Shown here piece by piece: positions 35,470-48,300 of a stretch of DNA of 64,000 nt. Position 1 is the first letter of the stretch. Each line of letters starts with the position of its first letter. The notes beneath the pieces are model-generated. The model saw only the letters and a list, made by a program, of their open reading frames with translations. It did not search any database and was not told the origin of the DNA. Source of the stretch: Berghia stephanieae. Lineage: Eukaryota > Mollusca > Gastropoda > Nudibranchia > Aeolidiidae. The stretch is from the NCBI GenBank assembly GCA_034508935.3, contig CM067450.1, forward strand, positions 4,648,653 through 4,712,652, read 5' to 3'. A program made the translations under genes and the position numbers.

Positions 35470-36300
35470 AGCCTCACTAAGAAATAAAACATACACTGGA
35501 CTGTTCCCCTTTCCATGAAGGATCCCAGCCAAGACCAGGCTGAAACCAAGAAGTCTCAATCTAGAAAAATGGAAGAAAGCTGTATGGGATGAGGTGACAA
35601 CAGATCTGAATGAAATGTGAATGGAATGGTATTTGTTGATATTTTACATTTGTATTTATCATTTGAGTCTAGAACTTTTATTTGAAAAAAAAACCCAACA
35701 AAAACTTTTTTTTTTAAAAATCACGTTCAAATTCATTTTCAAACACAGCAGAACTTGGATAGCAGGGATGCCCTGTGCTAAAATAAAACAAAAGCCGGAA
35801 TATTTTTCTCGTCAAGACAATAATATACTTCACAAATGTCCGTCTTGAATTTGTTATCTCATGAGATCAGAGCTCAGCTCGTTTAATCCAAGGCCCACTC
35901 AGTTTACCTATAATTGTTATTCCATTTTTTAAAGAGTTAAACTGTGCATACAACATTTTCATTAGTGCTGGGAATTAGGGGGTAAAAAGACATTTGTCAA
36001 GAGTTAAGTGCCCATGAAAAAAGGAAGACAAAGGGAATTAGTTCACACAGATATCGACGTTACATCGAATGGCAATCTATCAAGGAATAGCCATAGTAGT
36101 TAGTAGCAGGATTTCCATCTAAATGTTTACAATATGCATAAATTTAACATCTGAAAATTACATATAAATATAAATTAGGAAAACATCTCAAATGTTTAAA
36201 AAATCATCTCTCACAAAATAAACATCCGAACTACCCTCAACTTGGCAAAGGACTTCAGACAGAGCCTGGGTGAAAAAAAAAATATATGGTCTTATTTCAG
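35470..36300 (-). mobile_element. Degenerate S2-related pieces
   Basis: 35470-35580 keeps GGACTGTTCCCCTTTCC and CCAAGACCAG, and 35995-36270 keeps AAAAGGAAGACAAAGGG and ACATCTCAAATG. Between them is AT-rich sequence with nothing recognised. Confidence 0.45.
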
Positions 36301-36486
36301 TTGAAGGATACAGAGTCACGTGCAAGGAGATCATCCTGCATCCTATAAAACATGAACATCATTTATTCATAGACCTTACTAATTTTGACTTTTAGATGTA
36401 ATTTCTTGCACCTTCCCACCCCCCCCCCCCCCCTCCCCCCTATTGTAATACAAGATTAACCAGTTAAATGTCATACTCTGGAAAAA

Positions 36487-36690
36487 CATGTATTGAAAAA
36501 TTTGGCCAGAAAACTCGGCCTTCAAATATCGATTGATTTAAATTAAAATTTTGTGATGTTCATTCATGAGTCAGATTTATTCCCTTTACCTTTATCTCCA
36601 TTTTATTGACTCATTTTGGCACCTCTATTTAATAGATTTATAAACTACCCTCGTCTTGACAAAAACTCTCCAACCTGGGACCACGCGAGG
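36487..36690. repeat. Fold-back MITE fragment
   Basis: Contains TTTGGCCAGAAAACTCGGCC and CTCGTCTTGACAAAAACTC, matching the element at 14083 with rearrangement. A C-rich tract lies just upstream (36416-36440). Confidence 0.5.
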
Positions 36691-37080
36691 CTTAACTGGG
36701 ACAGGTCGAATATTTTGGGGTGTTTATTTTCTTATAACTTTCTTTTTGTTTTGTTTTTTAATACTCTTTCATATACACTTTTTTTTTCTTCAGAATTTCA
36801 TCTTAGACCAGTGCCTGCTCTCTATCTTGTCACAGTTGTCTCATTGTCTATGTACATATTATACACGTTTAGAGCCCCATTTTGGCTGTATACCTCCAAA
36901 CACATGGAAATTCCAACCATTCAAAGTGGCTATCGTCCTTACGCCTTGCTACCGATGTGACCACCAGCTGGCGAATCGAACATTTATCACAAGATGCTTA
37001 TCTCAAAATTGATCATGATAATTACATCTCAGGGCATTTCCTCTCATTACACAAAGAAGAAGTGTACTAAAAGCCTATTT

Positions 37081-37323
37081 CAGACCTGCCAAACTGGAAT
37101 GTTAAAAATTTGTCATTTTCAGACGGAAGAAATAGAAGTTATTATAATCAACTTTACAAATTACTAGTTTACCCTTAGCAGTAAAAAATATGTCTTCAAA
37201 ACCCTGAATAGATGCTTTGTGGCACCAAGGTTTTTTTTTTAACACATTGTAATGAATCAAGAATTTTTATTTATCTCTGCTGTTGAAGCCAAAAATTTGC
37301 ATTTCGTAGAGTAGGCAGGTCTG
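37081..37323. mobile_element. Small hAT-like element
   Basis: The terminal inverted repeats are CAGACCTGCC and GGCAGGTCTG, with a CTATT motif outside each end. About 243 bp and non-coding. The superfamily is inferred from the CAG terminus. Confidence 0.55.
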
Positions 37324-37904
37324 CTATTGTCATTGAAACTGGAAACAACAAGAAATCATTCTCAATATAAACTTCTTTTTGTTCATGTCATTTATGTCAT
37401 TATGATTTGTTACAGTGAATGAAGTAATCAGTCGGATGGTGAAAAGGTTTGAACTCAGATATTGCCAAGTTTAGTTAGAGGGTCAATTCTTATCAAAAAT
37501 GAGTTCTTGTCATAAATGATTAAATCAACCCTTTTGTACATCTTCGGGAAATATCAAAGCTTAATTTCACTTCTATATATTTTTTAAAGCTGGTCAAGTT
37601 GAAAAAAGTATGAAATTTGAGAAAAGTTGCTGGATACCTTTCCATACATCTGACCATAACTTCATGAAAAATCACTTGATCTACTTCAAATAAAGATTAA
37701 AATACTCTGGGAATCATATTCTTTCAGAAAATGAAAAAAAAAATTAAATGCGAATCCAAAATCTTTTTCTTGCAGAGAAAGACATTTTATGCCAGTAGTA
37801 CAGTATCATATCATTATCCACATGTCGAGTACTCACATCAACAAGCAAAGAGACACAGCCATTCTTAACTCTTCAGCTGAAAAATTAATACTTGTCACTT
37901 TAAC

Positions 37905-38325
37905 ACGATGCCAGAAAACAAATACTATCAATTTCACAATGATGCTAAAAAAAAACTAAATAAATTTCAAATTCACAATGATGCCAGAAAGTTAATCCTT
38001 TCCTTTTCACAACAATACCAAAAAGTTTACACGTTCTATTTCAAAATCATGCCAAAAATTGTAAAACTTTCAATTTCACAATGTTGCCAAAAACTATATC
38101 CTTTCACTTTCACATTGACACTAAAAATTTAATACCATCACTTAATGATAACAAAAGTTAATACTTTCAATTTCACAATGATGCTCCCAAAAAGTTAATA
38201 CTTTTAATTTCACAATGGTGCCAAAAAAGTTAAAACTGTCAAATTCACAACATGCTAAAAAAAAAATTCAATACTTTCATTTTCAAAATAATACCAAAAA
38301 TACATTCACTTCCACAATGATGCCA
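37905..38325. repeat. Degenerate ~34 bp repeat in the RING-gene 3' UTR
   Basis: About 12 diverged units of the pattern AATTTCACAATGATGCC followed by AAAAAGTTAATACTTTC. They lie 180-600 bp after the stop codon of the RING gene, in the probable 3' UTR. Confidence 0.75.
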
Positions 38326-38503
38326 TCATCTTTAAGTGAAGCAGTGTTGACATCATCCGATATTCAATACAATATAAAAGAGAAAATACACTTTCACCAT
38401 TAAACATTGACTTTAGGAAAGTTCATTTCTCACAAACTGCAATGTAAATCATCATCGGTGGTGGAAATGACACTGACAGCCCTCCTGTCAATCTTTAACT
38501 AAT

Positions 38504-41500
38504 TCATAACCTTTCATCCCTCCCTTCTCTGATGTCTTTCCGGCAAATCGGGCACGTTGCATTGGTCTGAAAGTAACAAGAATCAAAAATGAAAAATTAT
38601 GATGAGCGGTATGCATAGTATGTATAGGATCTATCATTATTTTTGTTTGCTTTAATATTACTGAAATCTGACCATTAATTACTGATGAATTTTGTATTTC
38701 TTACTGAATTTGAAATTTTCAAGTAGGCAGGTATTGCCTACTTGAAAATTTCAAATTCAGTAAGAAATACAAAATTCATCAGTAATTAATGGTCAAATTT
38801 CAGTAATACTAAAGCAAACAAAAATAATGATAGATACACCCATTTATATATGTAAAATAAACTTACCATGTTATATCGGCCTACTACTTATGCGGGTCAA
38901 GCCTCAATCAAAGTCCATTTTCCACAGCATGGCAAAATATTCATAAGAAATCAAGTCCATTGAATAAGTAAAAACTACATCTGCTACAAATTCTACACAT
39001 TATTGAGATTTTTTATTGTAGCATGCGGTAAACAATGAAAAAATTTTTTACAAATTTAATTTAACGTTGCGACCATTTGTATCAGTAATATTTCTTCTAT
39101 TTCCGTAAGTCTGTAATTGTCCTTACACTTCCGTAACAATTACGGACGGTCTGTAATAATAGGCAGGTATGGATGAGTTTGGAAAAAAAAACAAAAAAAA
39201 ACAAACAAACAGAGCTCGTGTATAAGTAGCCTTTCAGAGCCGTAAGACCCATCATGGAGCCGGAGTTAAGTCCCGTTTCTATAGCGTTAACAGTAGCAAT
39301 TGATTGCTACCCCTCAGATAGGATACAAATCTATTGTTAAATAATAGCAACTGACTGCTACCCCTCAGATAGGATGCTAATCTATAAACAATAGCAATTG
39401 ATTGCTACCCCTCATATTGGATGCTAATCTATAAACAATAGCAATTGATTGCTACCCTCGGACTGGATGCTAATCTATAAACAATAGCATTGCAAAGTAT
39501 TTTCACCAGATATAACATTCCCAGTTACCCAATCACTGCTGGATGGACAGGGAGGTCAGAAAAAAAAATATCTCCACTTCAAGTCACCAGGGATTGATCC
39601 AGGTCCCTGTGTGGGTAAAGAGGGTGTATAAAAAAAAAAAAAATAATAATTGAGCTTTATATAGCGCAATATCCATTAAATGTGCTCAAAGCGCTTTACA
39701 AGGGATCACTGGCCAACAGCAACATTTAACATGTAGGACGCGACATGACGCCTCTCATGCGATATTACAATTTTTCGAACAAAGACAACCCTGTTAACGG
39801 CCAGGTACTCATTTTACACCTGAGTACGGTGAGAGAATGTGAGTAAAGAGTCTTTTCCAAGGACTCAACTATGTGCCGAGCGTGAGCCTCGAACCCAGGA
39901 CTTTCCGATCCGAAAGCGAGTGTCATACCACTAGACCACATAGCCGCACAACTGAGCTATTGTGACCCATGTACAAGCCAGATACAAAATACATGAAAGT
40001 CCAGAAAAATGATAAACACATTGGTATAATACATGTTGTCACACCAGTCCTGCCCACAAAATAGTTGTAACCAATCGTAGCCTTCGTTAACTTATAGTAT
40101 AGATGGACATTTCCCTAAAAATTATACCATAATAAAAGTCAACAATCACCAAAAGTATGTGAAAAGTGAGTAGCTGCTAGCCGCAAATCTAATTGTTTAA
40201 CACTCTCGAGTTCACATATGCATGGAAAATCGACCAAAATTTGTTCTATTTTCAATGAGGGTGAACTCGAGAGAGTTAAATTATTGATTACAACTCATTA
40301 TCTACTTCCTTTTGGTTTTCGTCACCTTTCATTACGTCCTAATTTGTCAGGCTATTAGTTTACGATTACGAACCAAAACACAAAACACCATTTGTAATTT
40401 TTATTTTTTTTCAAAATAACTTAGCATTCTGCCATACTCTTTAAAATAAAACCCAAATAAAAATATTAGAAATTTTAGCCAGAAACGAGTCCTTCAAATA
40501 TATATTGGTAAAAACATCCCTGAACTAATCAAAAACTCTAAATCCTCAAACCTTAAGTGAAGTCCCAGGTTTGAGAGTTTTTGACAAGATGAAGGTTATT
40601 TTAATCGATCGATAGTTGAAGGATGTATTTTTTGACCAAACTTTTTTTTAATTTGTTTTTATTTTACAGAGTACAACAGCATTAATGTCTTTCTGTGTCA
40701 ATTGTTAGAAAAACGACTTTTATCTTATGCTAATACTGACGATTTTGTAAATATAGTTCTATATATATATATACGTACGGGAAAATGAGTTACAATGGAA
40801 ACAGCATAAGCAACAAAATTGTAAAAATAAAAACGAGAAAAATTGTTTAATACTTGCGGACAAGACATACCAAAATACTTCGGTCATCTGTCTAGATTTT
40901 AGGAGATGTATCAATGTTTTCTACACTTTGTAAAGCATTTGAACATGTTAAATGGATATTGTGCTATATAAAAACTCCTTAAAAAAAAAAAAATCTTCAT
41001 TGTTTATGTTATTCGCTGAAGAAAGGTTTTGAATCGAAATGTTCTGTGCTTCGTATTTTGTTTTTTTTCAAAGTTGTTATATTCGTTTTTGTTTATCATC
41101 CTAAAATTGAGCAAAGTCTAAAAATATTGTTGTCACAGCCTTACCTTGAGCCACTGATCCACACAGTCCTTATGAAGCTCGTGCTGACAAGGCAAAATCC
41201 TCTTGGAGTCTCCGACACTGAATTCTGACAGGCAGATGGAGCACTGAGTTGAGGCACTATCTGGAGACGATGACGATGATGCAGCGTTTTCTCTACCAGA
41301 TGCGGATGGAGGACGTCTGTGTTTTTTAACAGGAATTTTGTTGATGTCTCTCTGGGACATGCCTCGGCTGACGGCACCGATTTGCTCTCCCATTTCTAAC
41401 AACGCCTGGGGAAAAAAAGACATATAAAAAATGTGTAAGGTATGACTCTTCACTTGTAGAATTTTTTGTCCTATTGTTAGACTGCTCTACTATAAAGGGT

Positions 41501-42256
41501 TCCAACAGCTTAGTTGGTAGAGTTCGAGCCTCACACAGCCTCGATCCCAGGTGAAGTCGAGGTTTATTTCTGACCTCACCTCCCACCCTCTATCCATCCA
41601 GTCCAGCAGTGATCGAGCAGCTGGGTCTGTTAGATCTGGTTGAAAGTGCTTCGTGATAGACTAGCATCCTATCCAAAGGAAACTCCCCAAATTCATAATC
41701 ACTGCTAGGTGGACAGAGAATAATGTGTGCAAAATGCATTCCCCTGAAGTGATTAATGGGCCTTAACTAGGTGATGTTCTGAGTCCAAGAGTGTAACACT
41801 ACACCATGCTAACACACACTTGGTGCACATTGGAGGCAGAGAAAATAATTGCAATGAACACAGGTCAGAGCCATAACCAACTGTTTGCAAGTTGAGTGAA
41901 TTTCCTAATAATATACCCAAGCCCGTGATAAAACTCTTAAGGTTGGAGAATACGTTCTTTGGATTTGAAAGAGTCCAATTCCCCCTTGAATTGACCTACA
42001 TCATAACCCCTCGCCCCCCCCCCCCCCCCCCAAACCCTTGAGTTGACCTGCCCCATAACCCCCCCCCCCCCCCCCTCAAGTTGACCTACCTCATAGTCAT
42101 CTCCATCTGGTGGAAACTGTCCATCTCCAAGGATTGCTTGCTGGAAAACAAGTGGGAAAAAAAATTAGGGTGATTTGGATTGTCAAAACAAATTCACTTA
42201 AGTTCTTCTTCATTTTCAAGGAAAAAGAGGGAAAAGAACAAAGAGAGAGAAAGAGA

Positions 42257-42309
<53 letters not shown>

Positions 42310-45300
42310 GTGTAAGGAAGAGGAAGAGACTTGAAAGAGGGTTGGTCTTTTATAGATTCTTTAAAAATTGAAACTGACTAGACCGCAGCATGAAAAAGAA
42401 ACAACAACAACAAAAAAAAAGAAAGAACGAAAAAACAAACAAAAAACAACACAACAAAAAACCCATTGATTCCAACTTTATCATTATCAACACTTAATAA
42501 AGTAACTACCTAAAAAAAGGCATGATAAATAGGACAAGCTCAGGGAGAGAAAAGGAGTAAAACCAAGCAATGGATTATTTATAAAAGGACCCGTTTGAGA
42601 AAATTCATTATATCATTTAAAAAAGATTTTTTTAAAGGGTTTTATGGCGCTTGCAACACATTAATGTCCATTCAGCGTCAGTAAAAAGGATGAAAATGGG
42701 ATAGTAAAAAGTTCTAGAATTACAATCAAAGCAACAAAGAAAAGGTAAGACAAAGGGAAATTGGTTCAAATAGGAAACAGATGTGGGTCCCAAGAGCACA
42801 CTATCAAAGTACCTAGTTTGAGATCACCTAAAAGTCTCTTCCAGACACAAGCACAGGTCCCAACTAAGAGGAATACACTCAAATGTTTACAAATCATATA
42901 TAATATGTAAACAAAACATAGTACAGTGCATAACAGAGAGATGATTTACATGGAAAAAAATATCACATCCCAAAACTAACTATACATTTGACTGTTTCCC
43001 TCCCAGCTAGGTCCGGTCAGGACCAGGACAAAAGCAAGTAATCTCATTCCAAGACAAAGACAGAAAGCATGTTGAAAAACAGATATAGGGAGGATAGAGG
43101 ACACAGTATGTACCTCCCTGCCCACAATGGGAGGTCAGGAACCCCACCCAGATAATATCATTACACAAAAAGTCTTTAACACTTACCAGCAGTCCAGGTG
43201 GTAACATTTCTATTAAAGTTGGTATTTCTGAGGACAAAATAAACACATACTGATTATAGTGAGTGAGTAAGAAGGAATGGTTTACAAAACATTGGAAATG
43301 TAGCCTTGACACGTTTTGTTTTTTTCTGTCAAGAAATGGTTTTAATTTTTTGTAAACAACATATTGGTGTCTTTATGATAATATAATAAATTAAATAAAT
43401 GGTAAGAATACAGAAGAAAAAAATTACAAAGCAATTTCCATATTTTATGAACGTTGACCTCAATAATTTTCTTATCCAAACCACAAATCAGAAGCGTTGA
43501 TTTTAATCCTATATTTTTTGTCATGAAGCTTGATAAATGCTTAGAGTCATTTTCTATAAGTTACATAGAGCAGAGGGTAGTATAATTTAATCATACAAGT
43601 TAAACAGCCAATATAACACTTTAAGATAACTTCAGTGCCTTAAAAAGGAAGATGATAGACAACCCAAAGGGTCAGACAGATTTAGAGTTCAGCACATGCA
43701 ACAATGTTTATTTTTAAAGGGTTTTTTTTCTTGTGCCATATATAGGTAAATTCAGCGCCAGTAAAAAGGAAGAAATAGGCAATGTTAAAAAATCTATGAT
43801 TTACAATTAAAAGCACACAAGAAAAAGTGAGACAGTGGAATGGTTCAAAAAGTTTTGTTTTGTTTTTAAGGTTTTACAGCGCTTGCAAAGGCTAAGGTCA
43901 TATCAGCGCCCGTAAGAAAATGGGATAGTGAAAAGCTCTAGAATTACAATTAAAGCACCCAAGAAAAGGTAAGACAAAGGGGAATTTGTTCAAAAGGGAA
44001 CAGATGTAGATTCCAATAGCACACTATCAAAGTACTTAGTTTGAAATCACCTAAAAGTCTCACCCAGACACCAGAACAAGATCCCACTAAGAGGAACACA
44101 CTCAAATGTTTAAAAATCACATGTTAAAAATTAAAAAAAATAACAATACATATAACAAAGAAATGATTTACAAGGAAAAAATTATCATCTCCCAAAACTA
44201 TAACTATACAATCGACTGTTTCCCTCCCAGCCAAGGAACTCCGGCCAGCGTCAAGACAAAACTAAGTAATCTCATTCCAAGACAAAGACAGAAAGCAATT
44301 TGGAAAACAGATACAGGGTGGATAGAAGACACAGTAAGTACCTCCCTACCCACTTTGGGAGGATTCAAAAAGGGAACACACGTAGATTCCAATAGCATAC
44401 TTCAGTGTACCTAAAACTCTCACCCTGACACAAGCACAGAGTTCCCACTAATAGGAATACACGTAAATGCTTACAGAACACTATTCAAAACAAAAAAAAT
44501 CTAACAACACATAACAGAGCATAAAATGAATATCATTTTTCAAAACGATAACTATACATTTGACTTTCCCCTCCCAATCATTCATATTCCAGCCACCATT
44601 GAGTACAGACGACAAAAGTTTTTTTGCATTATATTTTTTTCGTTTTCCACGTTTTCCACGTTTATTTGTGTATTGTTGTGTTGACGAAGGGTTTGTACCC
44701 GAAACGTCTATTGTCTGTTTTGTTCCCATACGAAGCCTCTCCATTTTCACTCTTTCGAAAATAAAATCTTGACCCAGCCACAGATATAAACACTTACGTA
44801 AAGGGTTCGATTCCCTGGGAATACTCCTTAAAACTGGTGCATAATGTGCCCTCCTTCCCTCTTTGGGGAATGTTGGGCATCACATCTGCAGGACCATCAC
44901 CCAGGGCTTGATGCATGGCCTAAATGGAATAAATATGATACAAACTAGAGGGTTTCCACATATATGAGAAAACAAAAAAAAAAAAAAAATTAGGTTCAGA
45001 TGATTTATTATCAAAATTATGCTGATGTCTGGTTTATTAAAAATTTTACTCTCAGTCTAAGCTTTTTGGCAGAGACCGAAAATCTCTGACCAAAGCTGAA
45101 TAAATGGAAATGATAGCTCAATGTGAGGGCTCTGGGCCCCTAACAATTATTACACGTTGTTCTCACACTCACACACACACACAAACACATTATACCATTT
45201 TCAGAAGATGAGTCACATTAAAAAAAAAAGTGTTTATATATTACAGAGCTGCCAACCCCATCTGATGAGATTGTGTACAATGGGACCTCAAAATGGGGGA

Positions 45301-48300
45301 GATTTCATAAAAATGGGTACAATCCTGAAATCGACGAAAACTAACCATTGTGAAAGCAAGAGGAAGGTATAGTTACACAAAGTCACACCGCACAAGCTCA
45401 ATTGCAGCAACAATGATGTTCCCAAGACTATAATCCAATCCTTTCAGAATTCTACCTCCCAGCATGAAGATCATAATAGGTCAAAAAATATATGAACATC
45501 CACTTGGTCACCAAGGTTTCTCAATTCTTCTTCTTCTAGGTTCCATGCCTGGTCCAGGCTTCGGATACTGCATGAATTATCTCTCTCCATTCCTCCCTGT
45601 CTCTTGCCTTTTCAAACAGCTCTTGGATTGTTAGGCTGGTGAAGCCCTTCAGTTGGTCTATGAGTGTTTTTCTTTGTCTCCCCCGGGCGCGTTTACCAGG
45701 TATTTTTCCACAACTTGCCAGGTATTCATTCTTATCTTTCCTTACTATGTGTCCGAAAAAGGATAGTTGTCGATCCACTATTAAGGGCATTAGTTTCCTT
45801 TGTTGGTATGTTTGTTTTAGCACTTCTTCGTTCGTTTTGTGTGCAGTATACGATATTCTCTGCATCCTTCTCAAGCACCACATTTCAAAAGCTTCAATGT
45901 TCTTTTGTGTTTCTGCATTTGTAGTCCAGCTTTCGCATCCGTATAACAAGATTGGCCACACGTAGCTCTTCAAGACTCGGAATCTAATCCCGAACGACAT
46001 CTTGTTGTTTTTCAAAATGTTTCCCAGGTCCATGAAGGCCTGTTTGGCTTGAGTTATTCTTGCTCGTATGTCTCGGTTACATCTTCCATCTGTTGTCACT
46101 ATTGAACCTAGGTATTTAAAACTTTCTACGTTGGTAAGTTGCTCGCCGTGAATCGTTATATTGCAGGTGTTGTTGTTTTCGGGGTTTTTCTGTATTACCA
46201 TGCATTCCGTTTTGGTGATATTCACTTCCATTCCCTTGGCTTCACTATCTACTACCACTTTGTCAACAATCTTTTGAAGTTGGATTTCTGATGTTGCAAT
46301 GAGTACCGTATCGTCTGCGTATCTTATATTATTTATGTTGTGACCTCCCACTTTTATTCCCTCCATATTATTTATGCCCCTCATGATTGTTTCTTGGTAT
46401 AGATTAAACAGATCTGGTGAGGCAACACACCCTTGACGGACTCCTTTCTTAATAGGAATGGAATTTCCTGTAGAGTTTCCGATTTTGATAGATGCCTGCT
46501 GGGTGTAGTATAATGTTTGCATGAGTCTGAGGTCTTTCTCATCAGCGCCAATGGAGTGCAGTTGTTTTAGTATTTCTTCGTGGCGTACTCTATCAAAAGC
46601 TTTTTTGTAGTCGACAAAACAGAGGTATAGTGGGGTCTGAACCTGTATAGCTCTTTCACTTAAAACACGGAGGAGGTATATTGCGTTCCTTGTCCCTCTG
46701 TCAGGTTGGAATCCATATTGTTCTTCTGCGATTTCGGGGTTAATCTTATTCCTTAGCCTGTTGATAATTATACGCAACAGTATTTTGTTGATGTGGCTTA
46801 TTAAACTTATAGTTCTAAAATTTTCGCATCTGACTGCACCTGCTTTCTTTGGTATTGCTATGAAAATAGAGTTACAGAGATCTTCTGGAATTTTCCCAGT
46901 ATTGTATATATTGTTGAATAATATGTTTCTCAATAGGCTAGTAATAATATGAATTACAACTAAACAAAACTGAAGTGACTCTGTACACTGAAAATGGGTA
47001 CAATCTTGGGGGAAATGCGTAAAAGCGTACAATCGCTGAAAATGCGTACAATTCCGCATTTTTCGCAGTAGGTTGGCAGCTCTGTATATTATGATATCTT
47101 AGCAACCAAGATTCAACTTTTGACTCGTTAAAAGTGATCTTTCTACCTGTAAAAACTGTAGTCTACTCGGGTCACGGAAACCAATAGTTAATGGTGTGTT
47201 TGATCTCTCCCACTCCTCCTGTTGTAACTGCCTGGCCATTTCTTCATCTCTTAAAAAGGACGAGGACGATGTGTCATCTCTTGTGCCTGACACATCAGAG
47301 TCTGAGAAAACAACAGTTGTCAGACAATACTTGAGAATAGAGTTGTGAATGAAAGTTATTGTATTCAAATACTGTAACTTGTATCGTCCATCTAACATAG
47401 TATCATTCACAACTAGAGTCTCTTCTACTGGCTACCTTGTTGGGAGGCATTCTATATCCAACCGTCATCCTGTACATATATGTATGCTATGTTAATGTAG
47501 TTTAACAAACCATCTTTACTGTAACAATTTGGTTTGTTTATTCTTGTAAATATACATATTACTAATTAAGTAATGATCTAAGAACGCAACAAACAGTAAT
47601 GACTATATTTAACTATTTTGAACATGATGATTTGTCATATAATGTTTTAAAAGTTAAAAACAGTATAAAGTCTGAATCTGTTTAAAATAAAATTTTCGGA
47701 AGTGCATTTTACTTTGGGGCAAGATCACCACTCTGGAATTCTCTCTCAGTCTTTACCATAAAAGCACTCATACTATCGAGTGCTTCTAGACTGAAGACAG
47801 AATATTTTAATTTTAGGTTTTAATTCTTCCTTATCATTCCAAAATCACATTATTCATATTCCATTGGTATCAGCATAAATAATTTAAGAGATCTACAATT
47901 GTAACATCCAATTTTCTTAAAACTCTCATGCCAGCTATTTCTTGTAAAGTGCCATTGAACACTTTAGGAGGAGATTTGAGTTCAATACATTTTATTATTA
48001 TTACTCTAATTAAACATGCACAGAGCTTCTAACAAGGGATCCCTAGCCAACAGCAACACTTAACATGTAGGACAAGACATGATGTCTATTAGACGATATT
48101 ACATTTATATTCCAACAGACAATGCTGTTTTTTAATGACAGGTACTCATTCTGCACCTGAGTGGGATGAGTGAACATGGATTATAGAGCCTTTTCCAAGT
48201 ACTCAACTATGCGCCGCTCAGAGTGAGACTCGAACCCTGGACCCTCTGGTCTGAAGGCAAGTGTCACACCACTAGACCACATAGCTGAACTATGCACTGT

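Noticed and set aside
36616-36960. 114-codon frame
   Set aside because: It starts inside a fold-back MITE fragment and shows no domain or splice context.
45536-47059. 507-codon LINE frame taken as complete with its own N-terminus
   Set aside because: The first ~45 codons lie outside the LINE target duplication, in host hAT-like sequence.
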